A stretch of 64,000 nucleotides of DNA from Gallibacter sp963558965 (GCA_963558965.1 CAUWIT010000007.1:1-64000); one strand, 5' to 3'. Numbered from the stretch's first letter, positions 26,679 to 34,701 are shown. The notes: generated by a model from the sequence alone, not told the origin. Translations and numbers: made by a program.

Positions 26679-27968
26679 ATGCAACAAAACACGTTTAACT
26701 TACTTAAAGAGCAGTTTAAAATCGATGAAAAAGTTTTAAATCTAGTAGATGAAGCTGAAAAGGAAATTGAAAATCAGACTTCACAGATAGATGATATTGC
26801 AGCATACAATCAGTACAAAGTATTAGCAGCATTCCAAAAAAATAGAATTTCAGATATGCATTTTGCTTGGAATACTGGATATGGTTACGATGATGCAGGT
26901 AGAGATGCTATCGAAAGAATATACGCTGATGTTTTCAATTGTGAGGCGGCATTGGTTAGAACACAAATTGTTAATGGAACTCATGCTTTAAGTTTAACAC
27001 TACAGGGTATATTAAGACCAGGAGATGAAATGATTTATGTTTCTGGTGGTCCTTATGATACACTTGAAGAAGTAATTGGTATAAGAGGCGAGGGCATGGG
27101 CTCTTTAAAAGAATTTGGTATTTCTTATAAGCAAGTTGAACTAAAAGACGGCGAACTTGATCTAGAAGCTATCAAAGAAGCAATCTCAGAAAAAACAAAA
27201 ATGGTATGTTTACAGAGAGCTACTGGATATGCATGGAGAAATGCAATTACAATTGAGCAAATTGAGCAATGTGTTAAAGCAGTAAAATCTGTAAGAGATG
27301 ACATAATTATGATGGCTGATAATTGCTATGGTGAGTTTTTAGATACAAAGGAACCGACAGATGTTGGAATTGACGTAATGGCTGGATCACTAATCAAAAA
27401 TCCAGGTGGTGGATTGGCATTATCCGGTGGTTATGTTGTAGGCAAAAGAGAGTTAATTGAAAAAATCGCTTATCGTTTAACTTGTCCAGGCATCGGTAGT
27501 GAATGCGGTTTGACTTTTGGTCAGACAAGAACTATGATGCAGGGATTATTCCTAGCACCAAAAGTAGTAAATGGAGCTATAAAAGGAGCTATTCTTTGTG
27601 GTAAAGTTTATGAAAAATTAGGGTTTGATATTTGCCCTAAAGTTGAAGACAAGAGAAGTGACATCATACAAGCAATCAAACTTGGATCACCTGAGGCAGT
27701 TGTTGCATTTTGCCAAGGTATACAAGCAGCTGCACCTATTGATGCTCATGTTTCTCCAGAGCCTTGGGATATGCCAGGATATGAAGATCCAGTTGTTATG
27801 GCAGCTGGTGCATTTATCCAGGGTTCTTCAATAGAATTAAGTGCAGATGCGCCTATTAGAGAACCTTATATTGTATATTTCCAGGGTGGTCTAACATACG
27901 AACATTCAAAGTTCGGAGTAATTAAATCACTACAGGAATTATATAAAAGAAGCTTAGTAAGATTATGA
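26679..27968 (+). CDS. YnbB-type methionine gamma-lyase family PLP protein
   Basis: A 429-residue fold-type I PLP protein of the aluminium-resistance/YnbB family, annotated in many genomes as methionine gamma-lyase family. Signature stretches are HFAWNTGYGYDDAGRD (about 62-77), VRTQIVNGTHAL, MADNCYGEF, and the PLP Lys in SLIKNPGGGLALSGGYVVG. The true reaction is not well established. In B. subtilis ynbB also follows the mutSL-miaA cluster, so synteny supports the call. AAGGAG precedes the ATG, and its stop overlaps the next gene's start. Confidence 0.88.
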   Translation: MQQNTFNLLKEQFKIDEKVLNLVDEAEKEIENQTSQIDDIAAYNQYKVLAAFQKNRISDMHFAWNTGYGYDDAGRDAIERIYADVFNCEAALVRTQIVNGTHALSLTLQGILRPGDEMIYVSGGPYDTLEEVIGIRGEGMGSLKEFGISYKQVELKDGELDLEAIKEAISEKTKMVCLQRATGYAWRNAITIEQIEQCVKAVKSVRDDIIMMADNCYGEFLDTKEPTDVGIDVMAGSLIKNPGGGLALSGGYVVGKRELIEKIAYRLTCPGIGSECGLTFGQTRTMMQGLFLAPKVVNGAIKGAILCGKVYEKLGFDICPKVEDKRSDIIQAIKLGSPEAVVAFCQGIQAAAPIDAHVSPEPWDMPGYEDPVVMAAGAFIQGSSIELSADAPIREPYIVYFQGGLTYEHSKFGVIKSLQELYKRSLVRL

Positions 27969-28726
27969 GTAAGATTAAAGAATTAAACGAAAATAAAGTT
28001 TTTAAAACAAGTAAAGCGTTATTAAAATTAGGCATACTAATTGGAATTTTATTTGGTATACCACTTTATATCTATTTCTTTCACAAAGATTGGATAGTTA
28101 CTATGTCAAGTTTAGACAATGTAACAGCATTTTTTGAAGCCAACAAAGGCAAGATGATAGGCACATATCTTGCAGCACAATGTGCGCAAATTGTAATATG
28201 TGTTATTCCAGGTCAATGGCTTCAAATTGCAGCAGGATATTTTTTCGGTGTACCATTTAGCTTCCTATTATCATTAGTAGGAGCTTTATTAGGATCAGTG
28301 ATAACCTATTATTTAGCAAAAATTTTAGGTCACGATGCTGTCCATCTATTTTTCGGTGAAGAAAAAATTAAAACTATGATACATAGGCTTAATAGTAAAA
28401 AAGCTACAATCATTATATTTTTAATATTTTTAATACCAGGTGTGCCTAAAGATCTATGTAACTACGCAGCAGGATTGTCTGAGATGAAACTAAAGCCATT
28501 CCTAATTGTGTCACTTATTGGACGTTCTCCTGGCATGATTGGAAGTATAGTTATAGGTAGACAAATAGCTACTGGTAGTTACGGTGCAGCAATTGCAGTA
28601 GGTGTAGTTGCTGTGGTATGCTGTATTTTGGGAGTAATATACAGAGAAAGATTAAATAAGTTTATGGATGGTATGTATGATAAATACATAGGTGAAGAAA
28701 ATGAAGAAACAACAGTTAAAAATTAA
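27965..28726 (+). CDS. VTT-domain (TVP38/TMEM64, DedA superfamily) membrane protein
   Basis: A 253-residue polytopic membrane protein with about five to six hydrophobic segments. The VTT-domain signature is GYFFGVPFSFLLSLVGALLG followed by a YYLAKILG segment, and later FLIPGVPKDLCNYAAGLSEM. Members are proposed lipid scramblases/flippases or small-molecule transporters; the substrate is not evident here. It overlaps the preceding stop (ATGA) and the next gene by 26 nt. Confidence 0.87.
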   Translation: MSKIKELNENKVFKTSKALLKLGILIGILFGIPLYIYFFHKDWIVTMSSLDNVTAFFEANKGKMIGTYLAAQCAQIVICVIPGQWLQIAAGYFFGVPFSFLLSLVGALLGSVITYYLAKILGHDAVHLFFGEEKIKTMIHRLNSKKATIIIFLIFLIPGVPKDLCNYAAGLSEMKLKPFLIVSLIGRSPGMIGSIVIGRQIATGSYGAAIAVGVVAVVCCILGVIYRERLNKFMDGMYDKYIGEENEETTVKN

Positions 28727-29342
28727 TAGAAATTTTTTAGATTCGGTCGCAAAAAATCGATTTGCCCAAATTTCTAAACAAGCAGAATTATGGGACGATA
28801 TTTATGATAAAGTAAAAGATAAATTGGAACCAAGATGCCAGTATGTTATTTTCGATGATATAAAAATTGAAGGAAATATACTCCATATAGGTGATCAGCA
28901 AATAGAAGGAAACTATTTTTCAACAATTCCAAAAGAAATAATAGGACAAGCTGCTATGTATGTGCTAACAATCGGCGATATTGCTGATGAAAATGAAAGT
29001 GTACTAAACAGCACTTTGATCGATATGATAGGTACAGCATATATTGACGCTATGCGCGATTTGTTGCGTATGGAATTTCAGGAAGAAGACTATCTGGTTA
29101 GCGGTTCAGTTGCTCCAGGTCTAGAAGGAATGGCATTATCTGAAATCTCAAAGTTTGATGCGGTTCTTGACTTTGCTTCTTTGGCTATAAATTTAAACGA
29201 CAGCTTTGTTATGGTACCGGAAAAATCAGCAGCAGGATTGTATTTCTTTTTTAACGAAGAACATCCTGTTAGCACAAATAGTTGTGCGACATGTATGGCA
29301 AGGGGTCATGGATGTAATTTCTGTTCAGTAAAAGGAGAGTAA
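28701..29342 (+). CDS. Vitamin B12-dependent methionine synthase activation-like protein
   Basis: A 213-residue protein whose core (LTIGDIADENESVLNSTLID then GTAYIDAMRDLL, about 90-125) matches the reactivation-domain pattern of cobalamin-dependent methionine synthase. Its C-terminus has four cysteines in CATC...CNFC, suggesting a metal or Fe-S site not found in the MetH domain. The ATG at 28701 is preferred because AGGTGA lies just before it; a GTG at 28692 is the alternative. It sits 1 nt before a RACo-like activator, so the two probably reactivate a corrinoid protein together. That partner is not in the window. Confidence 0.65.
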   Translation: MKKQQLKINRNFLDSVAKNRFAQISKQAELWDDIYDKVKDKLEPRCQYVIFDDIKIEGNILHIGDQQIEGNYFSTIPKEIIGQAAMYVLTIGDIADENESVLNSTLIDMIGTAYIDAMRDLLRMEFQEEDYLVSGSVAPGLEGMALSEISKFDAVLDFASLAINLNDSFVMVPEKSAAGLYFFFNEEHPVSTNSCATCMARGHGCNFCSVKGE

Positions 29343-29343
29343 T

Positions 29344-30702
29344 ATGTTTAACTGCAATGGTAATTGTAGTCAATGTGGTAAATGTAGAAATTTACACGAA
29401 GATAAAATTTTAAAGGAAATCCGTTTGCCAAAAGATTTTACTTTTGATGTGAAAAAAGGCGAATACGGAGTTGCTTTTGATATTGGAACAACAACAGTTG
29501 TAGGGGCTTTATGGTCATTTGAAGACGGCAAATTGTTATCTCAAAAAGGGGCGAACAATCCTCAAAGACAGTTTGGAGCAGATGTAATATCTCGAATTTC
29601 CTACTGCATAGGTAGTCACGAACGTATATTCGCATTGCAGCATCCCCTTCGTATGACTATTCGTTCTATGATAATTGAAATGTGCAAAGATGCCAATATC
29701 GATTTAAATGATCTTCAATGTGTAACTTTTTGCGGCAATACAACTATGATGTTGTTGTTTGCAGGAATGCCTGTTGATGGCATTGCAGCATATCCATTTA
29801 CTCCAGATCATATTGATGGCATGGTTGTAAAAAGCAAATTTGATACTTATGATATAGACGGATTTTTACTACCAAATATAGGAGGCCATATTGGTGGTGA
29901 TATTTCAGCCGGTCTAATTAGCACCCGCTTATATGATTTTGATGGAAACGCAATGTTAATAGATATAGGTACAAATGGTGAAATCGTTTTAAAAGCAAAC
30001 GGTAAACTTTATGGGTTTTCAACTGCGGCAGGACCAGCATTTGAAGGTGCCAATATAAAATGTGGCATGTCAGGTACTCAAGGTGCTATAGAAGCCTTTG
30101 AATTTACCAACGATGATGTAAAATACAAAACAATAGGGGATAGTGATCCTATTGGCATCTGTGGTTCAGGTATTATGTCCGCAATTTGTCAAATGTTGGA
30201 TAATAATTTAATAGATGAAGACGGAAAACTAGTTTCTTTTGAAACTTTTACTAGGTTTAATCCTTTTTCATCTCTTAAATCTAGAATACGTGATGATGAA
30301 TTTGTACTTGTATATAGAGATGATCAACCAGATATAGTTATCACTCAAAATGATATTAGAGAGTTGCAATTGGCTAAGGCTGCAATTAAAGCAGGTATAA
30401 ATATATTGCTTGAAGAAACAGGCTGCGACCTTGATGAATTGGATACTATTTATCTAGCTGGTGGTTTTGGTATAAATACGCCTGTTGAAACTTTAATACA
30501 AATTGGAGTGATACCTCAAATTGATGAGGAAAAGGTTAATCTTGTTGGTAACTCTGCACTTGCAGGAGCTTCAATGGTACTTTTAAGTAAAAAAGAAAAA
30601 GAGTTATGCGAAGAGATTTCTAAAAAAATAACAAGAATAGAATTAAGCACTTTAAATAATTTCCAAGATGAATTTTTAAGTTCATTATCATTTGAAAATT
30701 AG
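29344..30702 (+). CDS. RACo/RamA-like ATP-dependent corrinoid reactivation protein
   Basis: A 452-residue ASKHA-type ATPase related to the reductive activator of corrinoid proteins (RACo). It has FDIGTTTVVGALW (about 40-52), QFGADVISRI, the phosphate loop DIGTNGEIVL, and the C-terminal YLAGGFGINTPVETL. In place of the usual plant-type [2Fe-2S] ferredoxin domain, the N-terminus has only a CNGNCSQCGKC cysteine cluster (C4, C8, C11, C14), as in RamA-like shorter forms. It would use ATP to reduce Co(II) to Co(I). It is the last gene of the run, followed by a terminator. Confidence 0.82.
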   Translation: MFNCNGNCSQCGKCRNLHEDKILKEIRLPKDFTFDVKKGEYGVAFDIGTTTVVGALWSFEDGKLLSQKGANNPQRQFGADVISRISYCIGSHERIFALQHPLRMTIRSMIIEMCKDANIDLNDLQCVTFCGNTTMMLLFAGMPVDGIAAYPFTPDHIDGMVVKSKFDTYDIDGFLLPNIGGHIGGDISAGLISTRLYDFDGNAMLIDIGTNGEIVLKANGKLYGFSTAAGPAFEGANIKCGMSGTQGAIEAFEFTNDDVKYKTIGDSDPIGICGSGIMSAICQMLDNNLIDEDGKLVSFETFTRFNPFSSLKSRIRDDEFVLVYRDDQPDIVITQNDIRELQLAKAAIKAGINILLEETGCDLDELDTIYLAGGFGINTPVETLIQIGVIPQIDEEKVNLVGNSALAGASMVLLSKKEKELCEEISKKITRIELSTLNNFQDEFLSSLSFEN

Positions 30703-30723
30703 GATTTTTGGTTCTTTTTAAAA

Positions 30724-30823
30724 TGGTGTTGGTGAAGAGATTCAAGCAGCCTTTTGGCTGCTGTGGATCTCTTTTTTTGATAAAGTTTTTTAGTAAGATG
30801 ATACATTTTCATCACCAATACCA
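30724..30823. repeat. 12-bp inverted repeat enclosing the terminator
   Basis: Bases 30724-30735 and 30812-30823 are reverse complements with one G-T-compatible mismatch. They enclose the strong terminator hairpin and the 32 bases after it. The right arm lies 34 bp from the end of the foreign-looking NADAR gene, so this could be a boundary relic or an alternative RNA fold. Confidence 0.5.
30736..30779 (+). terminator. Terminator of the corrinoid-activation genes
   Basis: AGAGAT (30736-30741) pairs with ATCTCT (30767-30772). An inner 7-bp AGCAGCC/GGCTGCT stem has a TTTT loop, and seven T follow. Confidence 0.92.
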
Positions 30824-30856
30824 AAAATTATATAACTGATTTATCTCGACTTATAT

Positions 30857-31717
30857 TCACTTTTGTACCATACTCCAGTCGCACAACTTTTCATTTTTTG
30901 TCAATCGGCGAAGCTCGTCACGCACTTCCATCAACGCGAAGCCCAGCAAGTTTTGACCTCGCCACTTCATCGGATTTTGTGCCTCAGGAGAATCAATTGA
31001 AAGTCGAATGCCCCAGACATTGTCGTAGGGACTGGCCTCCACTAACACACTATCTCCAGTGGATAGGAGATAATCTTGTAAATCGCGATTCTGGCTAAAT
31101 TTGCACCAGTTACCATTCAGTACAATAGAGTATTTAAACTTGTTCCATACCTTCTGATCAAAACCACGCACCTTTCGGCCCAGAGATTTAATCTTTTTAG
31201 GAGAGCTACATTGCAAAATCTGCTCATAGATTTCATAATCCCCAAAGAGCGCCGCCTTGCCCGCCATCATGTACTGCTCCATACAAAGATATTCATCAGG
31301 ATAGTCGTTGTTGATGGACCAGAAGTCTGTCATCCACCACTGGCTAAAACAGCTTTTTGTTAGATGTCCGTCTTTGGAAGGCTGATGGCCCCAGAACAAG
31401 CACAACTCTCGCGGTCTACCTGCACCAAACTCACGCTGAAGCCACTGTCGACTGTATTTAGGTCTGCCTTTCGGTTGCCATGTATCTACATAGAAGTCAC
31501 CATGCTCTAAAACCTTGCTGTTGTCTTCATTATCCCACCAACCCTTCCAAGTCACTGGCTCTGGAAATAGGTTACGGTATTCTGTCTTCTCATCAGGAGA
31601 GAGAGTTTCCAGCCATTTTATGAATTGGTATATATAAATATCATCAGTGGTATATCGATCGATTTCACTGTGTGCCAACCAAGGTGGAGGCATGATTTTC
31701 TTATCTTTTAGTTTCAT
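30857..31717 (-). CDS. NADAR family (YbiA-like) protein, probably acquired
   Basis: A 286-residue protein. The C-terminal two thirds is a NADAR domain: LCLFWGHQPSKDGHLTKSCF, then FSQWWM, EQYMMAGKAALFGD and VWGIRLSIDSPEAQNP, ending with GQNLLGFALMEVRDEL. NADAR proteins are N-glycosidases acting on ADP-ribose-type substrates; some reverse DarT-type guanine ADP-ribosylation and others process riboflavin intermediates. I chose ATG 31717 because GAGGGG lies 9 nt upstream; the ATG at 31732 starts inside that site. GC is far above the neighbours (34 of 60 bases at 31381-31440 versus 16 of 60 at 30181-30240), a clear sign of transfer. Confidence 0.85.
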   Translation of the reverse strand: MKLKDKKIMPPPWLAHSEIDRYTTDDIYIYQFIKWLETLSPDEKTEYRNLFPEPVTWKGWWDNEDNSKVLEHGDFYVDTWQPKGRPKYSRQWLQREFGAGRPRELCLFWGHQPSKDGHLTKSCFSQWWMTDFWSINNDYPDEYLCMEQYMMAGKAALFGDYEIYEQILQCSSPKKIKSLGRKVRGFDQKVWNKFKYSIVLNGNWCKFSQNRDLQDYLLSTGDSVLVEASPYDNVWGIRLSIDSPEAQNPMKWRGQNLLGFALMEVRDELRRLTKNEKLCDWSMVQK

Positions 31718-31943
31718 ATTATTTCCCCTCATTTCATAGTAATTAAATCTGTTTTATAAAAATAGTATATCACTGACTTCCGAAAATATAAATGGTTTTA
31801 TTGATATTTCACTTCTGAAAACAAGCTATAAATTGAGTAATTACAAGGGCTTAAAGTTGTAGATGAAATTATAAAAATTGCTATGCTAAATAAAAATTAT
31901 AGATTATACTAAATATACAAATAGAAATTTAGGAGAGATATAA

Positions 31944-32330
31944 ATGATAAAAGATTTAATGTATATTGAACTAAAAACAGGATATTCTGATGATGGTCCA
32001 GCATGGATTGGATATGTGAAAACTTCAAAAACAAATAAAACCATTTACTTTAATGACCATGCTTTTCAAAAATATAATGGTAGTTATTCTAATTATATAG
32101 ATATTGAAAACGGCGATGAATATTGGATTTCTGGCTTGAAAAAAAGAGAGAGCAATCGACATTGGGATGGTCATGGAAAAATTATGATTGATTGCAGAGC
32201 TGTTAATGAATATCTTACTCTTATTGAAGAGAATGAATTACCCCAAAATTTGTTTGAAACAATCGATATTGAAGACAGATTTCCGATTGAAAGAGTAAAT
32301 AAACTTTTGAATGAAAAAACAAATTATTAA
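31944..32330 (+). CDS. Conserved hypothetical protein
   Basis: A 128-residue soluble protein with no family I can name. It begins MIKDLMYIELKTGYSDDG and has aromatic-rich stretches (AWIGYVKTSK, GDEYWISGLKKRE, NRHWDGHGKIMID) suggesting a small beta-rich fold. TTAGGAGAG precedes the ATG with good spacing. It lies between the NADAR gene and a broken membrane protein gene, in an interval of small accessory genes. The low GC matches the chromosome. A role as an immunity-type or house protein cannot be decided. Confidence 0.65.
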   Translation: MIKDLMYIELKTGYSDDGPAWIGYVKTSKTNKTIYFNDHAFQKYNGSYSNYIDIENGDEYWISGLKKRESNRHWDGHGKIMIDCRAVNEYLTLIEENELPQNLFETIDIEDRFPIERVNKLLNEKTNY

Positions 32331-32423
32331 TTTATTAATTTATTGACTTAAAAAACAATAAAATAGTTGATCTTCTAAGCTACTCAATAGATGTACCTAA
32401 GTAAGATTGAAAGAAAGGATATT

Positions 32424-33026
32424 GTGAAAACGGATATGGCAATCATTATTTATATATTAACGATATTGTTAGCAGTTGCAACATTCTTTATTATTAAGAA
32501 TAAACGCTATAAAGTTGTACCGCTTGTTAGTTGGGTTATTATCATATTTTTTATTGGATGCTTATTTATTTCGATAGTATCTTTATTTGTTCCATATGGA
32601 TAAATATTTGTATTCCCTTTAGGAAGTATTGTCTTGGGGTTTGTATTTATTTTAGTTGCGTTTAATGATTTTTATTCTTTAATAAGATGTAAAGATAAGA
32701 TAGAAGGTATTTATTGTGGTTATAACACCTATTACGGAGGAAATGGAGTTTCTACCCATGCACCTGTTTTTAAATATATGTATAATGGAACACAGTATCA
32801 CGAACAGACAACACAAAATATCTCATATAAACTTTTAACGCAAAATATGAGGAATGGAGAAATTTACAGTATCTATGTTGATCCGAAACATCCAGCAGTG
32901 TTTATTCTTCAAAAAAAGATTAAAGTTAGTTCAATCATTATAGTTATATTGGGACTTATGTTTTTTTCATTTGGTATTACAACACTGTCTGAATTTTATC
33001 CTATATTTTGGAGTATCATAAAATAA
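32424..33026 (+). pseudogene. DUF3592-like membrane protein gene interrupted by in-frame TAA
   Basis: Reading frame 32424-33026 codes for a plausible single membrane protein of about 200 residues, apart from one TAA at 32601-32603. Before the stop are two hydrophobic segments (MAIIIYILTILLAVATFF, WVIIIFFIGCLFISIVSLFV). After it, without any frame change, come a third segment, a DUF3592-like extracytoplasmic part (YCGYNTYYGGNGVSTHAPVF), QNMRNGEIYSIYVDPKHP and a final membrane helix. AAAGGA precedes GTG 32424; the ATG at 32391 lacks a site. Either it is a nonsense pseudogene, or two pieces are made with reinitiation at TTG 32634. Confidence 0.7.
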
Positions 33027-33118
33027 GCCAGTAAAAACATCTTTGAATACTTAAAGAAATAAATTCAGGGAGGGTTTAGTATTGAAAAATATATTGTAGT
33101 AGAAAGGAGAATTTAATT

Positions 33119-33859
33119 ATGGGATTGTTTGATAAGTTCAAAAAGAAAAGTGAATGGCAGAAAATGTATGAAAGAAATAAAGAAAAATTTAGATGTAAAA
33201 TTAATCTAGATAACTATTTTTCTGAAAAGCAAATAGGGAAAATGGAAGTTGATATTTTAGATATTGGAGAAGTCAATTTACCTACTGGAGAAATTATAGC
33301 TTGTGATCCATTAGTAGAACTTGGAGAAGCAAAAACCTATATTCAAAAAACTCCTATTGGAAAATTCCCTGTGAAAATAGCTGTAGCACTAAGTGAAGAG
33401 TACGGAAATAGATATGCTTGTGTAAAAGTTGAATTTAATAAAAATAAGCCTATAGTTTATGAACTAGCTGTAACAGGAAATGAAAAGGAAATGGATGAAG
33501 CAACCGAAGACGATTTTTATGGTTTCGGTGTAGATGCTGGAATGGGATGTGTAGCAGACAAAAAGGCTCAATATGAATATTCGGTTTATTGGAATCAACT
33601 TGAGCAAGAAGGTGCAGACAATCCTTATGATGATCTTTTTGAAGATTTATTATCCGAAAGTTTTAAAAGATTTCCTAAATATCAAAGAGACTGTGGAGAT
33701 TGGGCCAATTTCACAATCCCTAACAGCGACTTAAATATCCCTATTTTTGCATCAGGGTGGGGAGATGGATATTATCCTTGTTATTTTGGTTATGATGAAA
33801 AAGGAGAGCTTTCTGGTTTTTATATCCATTTTATTGATATTGAAAGAGAATACGAATAA
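33119..33859 (+). CDS. DUF4241 domain protein
   Basis: A 246-residue protein matching DUF4241: LPTGEIIACDPLVELG (about 55-70), IGKFPVKIAVAL, the central FYGFGVDAGMGCVADKKA (about 136-153), and the C-terminal IFASGWGDGYYPCYFGYDEK. The biochemical function is unknown. Members often appear in accessory or toxin-immunity neighbourhoods, which fits the position next to other orphan genes. AGAAAGGAG precedes the ATG. A terminator follows 12 nt after the stop. Confidence 0.82.
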   Translation: MGLFDKFKKKSEWQKMYERNKEKFRCKINLDNYFSEKQIGKMEVDILDIGEVNLPTGEIIACDPLVELGEAKTYIQKTPIGKFPVKIAVALSEEYGNRYACVKVEFNKNKPIVYELAVTGNEKEMDEATEDDFYGFGVDAGMGCVADKKAQYEYSVYWNQLEQEGADNPYDDLFEDLLSESFKRFPKYQRDCGDWANFTIPNSDLNIPIFASGWGDGYYPCYFGYDEKGELSGFYIHFIDIEREYE

Positions 33860-33870
33860 ATCGGAATTTG

Positions 33871-33899
33871 GAGAATCACTAAAATGATTCTCTTTTTTA
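33871..33899 (+). terminator. Terminator after the DUF4241 gene
   Basis: A perfect 8-bp stem (33871-33878 with 33885-33892), 6-nt loop, six T. Confidence 0.88.
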
Positions 33900-33903
33900 T
33901 TTT

Positions 33904-33917
33904 CGAACAAATGTTCT
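33904..33917 (+). promoter_or_regulatory. LexA (SOS) box 1 upstream of yneA-like gene
   Basis: CGAACAAATGTTCT matches the Gram-positive LexA consensus CGAAC-N4-GTTC(G/T). It lies 10 nt upstream of the -35. Confidence 0.85.
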
Positions 33918-33926
33918 AATTTTTCC

Positions 33927-33955
33927 TTGACTGCGAACATATATTCTGCTATTAT
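33927..33955 (+). promoter_or_regulatory. Promoter of the yneA-like gene with SOS box 2 inside
   Basis: TTGACT (33927-33932), 17-nt spacer, TATTAT (33950-33955); an overlapping TATAAT at 33953 is an alternative -10. A second, imperfect LexA box (CGAACATATATTCT, 33934-33947) fills the spacer. Confidence 0.75.
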
Positions 33956-33962
33956 AATGGTA

Positions 33963-33976
33963 AGAACAGGTGTTCG
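33963..33976 (+). promoter_or_regulatory. LexA (SOS) box 3
   Basis: AGAACAGGTGTTCG is the reverse-oriented consensus (CGAAC-N4-GTTCT on minus). It lies just after the -10 near the transcription start, where LexA would block initiation. Confidence 0.85.
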
Positions 33977-33992
33977 AGTGGAGGGTGGAAAT

Positions 33993-34298
33993 ATGAAAGC
34001 GAAAAAATTAGTTATTAAATCAAAAGTTAGATTCACAATATTTTTAGTGGTTGTTATGCTATTATCTGTAACTATGTTAAATGCAATTATAGGTTTCAAT
34101 GATGTAGCTGGTTCTAGTGAAAAAGAGTATATAAGTGTAGAAGTATGTAGCGGCGATACATTATGGAATATTGCCAATACATATATGAGTGAAACTTACG
34201 ACACTAGGGAAGCTGTATATGAAATCTGTACTATCAATGATATCAATGCTGCAGATCTTCATGAAGGTATGATTTTGAAGATTCCAGCTAAAATATAA
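33993..34298 (+). CDS. YneA-like SOS cell-division suppressor (LysM protein)
   Basis: A 101-residue membrane-anchored protein. A short basic N-terminus (KAKKLVIKSKVR) and one membrane helix (about 13-33) lead to an extracytoplasmic LysM domain (about 48-100: SVEVCSGDTLWNIANTY, then DLHEGMILKIP). The size and layout match B. subtilis YneA, which blocks septation during the SOS response. ATG 33993 follows GGAGGGTGG; upstream in-frame codons run through the promoter. Three LexA boxes confirm SOS control. In B. subtilis yneA is divergent from lexA; here no lexA gene is adjacent. Confidence 0.83.
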   Translation: MKAKKLVIKSKVRFTIFLVVVMLLSVTMLNAIIGFNDVAGSSEKEYISVEVCSGDTLWNIANTYMSETYDTREAVYEICTINDINAADLHEGMILKIPAKI

Positions 34299-34479
34299 TA
34301 ATTCACACAAGTTTTAATAGGTATCAATATAAGGGTATATTAATAAAAAGCTCTTATACGCTAATTTTAAAGGTCATTTTTTCAGCGTTTTGTTGTAAAT
34401 TTGTAGTTTCAAGCTAATTCTTAAAAACTTTAATTATATCTATGCTCATTTAGGTTTATATTAAATTTATTCCTAAAGG

Positions 34480-34543
34480 CACTCTAAAAAAGCATCTCTA
34501 GTACAATTGTAAATGCCTTGTAGTAGGGGGTGCTTTTTTAGTG
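34480..34543 (+). terminator. Long hairpin, possible terminator or small-RNA element
   Basis: CACT-CT-AAAAAAGCA at 34480-34494 pairs with TGCTTTTTTAGTG at 34531-34543, with further C/G pairing inward. The loop contains the palindrome TACAATTGTA (34502-34511). A T-run lies within the right arm, so it could end a transcript from the yneA-like gene. Confidence 0.4.
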
Positions 34544-34599
34544 TATAAATATATGGGAGATGTAAAAATTAATAATATATGTATAATAGATAAGATACG

Positions 34600-34648
34600 C
34601 AACTATTCCTAAAATCATAATTTTGGGAATAGTTGTGTTTAGTTTTAT
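34600..34648 (+). terminator. Strong 16-bp hairpin with T-rich tail
   Basis: Bases 34600-34615 pair with 34620-34635 (one G-T pair), loop CATA, then a T-rich TGTTTAGTTTTAT. It is terminator-like, but the nearest upstream gene ends 300 nt away and a TATAAT lies just before it. Confidence 0.5.
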
Positions 34649-34671
34649 AATAAACTTACTTTCTAGTGAGA

Positions 34672-34701
34672 TTGACTACTAACTGATGCAAGTTGTATAA
34701 T
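34672..34701 (+). promoter_or_regulatory. Promoter of the PepSY gene
   Basis: TTGACT (34672-34677), 18-nt spacer, TATAAT (34696-34701). Confidence 0.75.

Noticed and set aside
31840..31920. Short frame just upstream of the hypothetical gene at 31944, reading a helical-looking peptide
   Set aside because: About 23 codons without a start or ribosome binding site; might be a gene remnant but cannot be supported.
32634..33026. Separate small gene starting at TTG 32634
   Set aside because: No ribosome binding site, and the frame is continuous with the preceding reading frame except for one TAA, so one interrupted gene is the better reading.
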